Assembly: GCF_902498845.1 (NCBI RefSeq)
Contig: NZ_CABVLM010000012.1
Coordinates: forward strand, 106,294 to 170,293
From: Pseudoalteromonas rhizosphaerae
Lineage (GTDB): Bacteria; Pseudomonadota; Gammaproteobacteria; Enterobacterales; Alteromonadaceae
Direction of reading: 5' to 3'
DNA: 64,000 bases
The notes beneath the pieces were generated by a model. That model did not search any database and was not told the origin of the DNA. It saw only the letters and a program-made list of their open reading frames with translations. A program made the position numbers and the translations under genes. Position 1 is the first letter of the stretch. Every line of letters starts with the position of its first letter. Shown piece after piece: positions 63,885 through 64,000 of the stretch.

Positions 63885-64000
63885 AATTGAAGAGTTTGAT
63901 CATGGCTCAGATTGAACGCTGGCGGCAGGCCTAACACATGCAAGTCGAGCGGTAACAGAGAGTAGCTTGCTACTTTGCTGACGAGCGGCGGACGGGTGAG
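63885..64000 (+). rRNA. rrs: 16S ribosomal RNA (5' end only)
   Basis: The window ends about 116 nt into the gene. AATTGAAGAGTTTGATCATG, the universal 5' start, is followed by GCTCAGATTGAACGCTGGCG and AACACATGCAAGTCGAGCGG, then a gammaproteobacterial V1 region. A leader with tandem promoters and boxA precedes it. Confidence 0.98.

Overview
The window looks like chromosome of a marine gammaproteobacterium of the Alteromonadales, most likely Pseudoalteromonas. The reasons are the gene order (csrD, mreBCD, maf, rng, yhdP, tldD; uvrA/yajR/ssb), protein sequences close to but clearly diverged from E. coli, AT-rich intergenic DNA, and a 16S rRNA 5' end of gammaproteobacterial type. This assignment is inference from the sequence alone.

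Layout. 1-2.5 kb: 5' end of uvrA, the MFS carrier yajR and ssb. 2.9-6.4 kb: an AT-rich two-component system and a lipoprotein S41 peptidase. 6.9-22.4 kb: core cell-shape block with csrD, a PLP enzyme, a secreted SUMF1/PEGA protein, then mreB-mreC-mreD-maf-rng-yhdP-nitrilase-tldD, all tightly packed. 22.5-40.6 kb: housekeeping and stress genes (MscS channel, glutaredoxin-MauE fusion, GST and VOC proteins with a divergent LysR regulator, glutathione reductase, oligopeptidase A, a response regulator, rsmJ, a chemoreceptor, an ECF-type sigma factor with a VOC protein, peroxiredoxin, secreted subtilase, yhiN).

40.7-54.8 kb is the most interesting part: an RNA-repair island of two convergent operons. 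The plus-strand operon is rtcB2-prfH-LMW phosphatase-RNA ligase-HD/polynucleotide kinase, the set expected for rescue and repair of damaged ribosomes and other cleaved RNA. The minus-strand operon is slipin-rtcB-rtcA-cca-RlaP-type nucleotidyltransferase-TrmH-type methyltransferase (and perhaps one unknown gene). It faces a divergent rtcR, the sigma-54 activator with a CARF sensor domain. A sigma-54 promoter lies between them. The roughly 320-nt leader from that promoter to the slipin start carries a tRNA-like element (near-perfect T-arm, D-loop-like segment, a short UUCG hairpin where an anticodon arm would be) and a second RNA closed by two long-range stems. The presence of a CCA-adding enzyme and a TrmH-type methyltransferase in the same operon suggests that this RNA is a substrate, sensor or decoy for the repair system. 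A similar sigma-54-like site sits far upstream of rtcB2, so both operons may answer to RtcR.

55.1-58.6 kb: tRNA-Ile(CAT) followed by a small degenerate island with direct repeats of integrase-arm type, a TIGR04141-like sporadic protein, a truncated tyrosine recombinase, and a zeta-toxin kinase with a 55-residue partner. 58.6-63.3 kb: a low-complexity protein, an EAL protein and an organo-arsenical operon (ArsC-ArsR fusion, GAPDH, ArsJ) behind a perfect 26-bp palindrome. 63.4-64 kb: tandem rRNA promoters, boxA and the start of a 16S rRNA gene.
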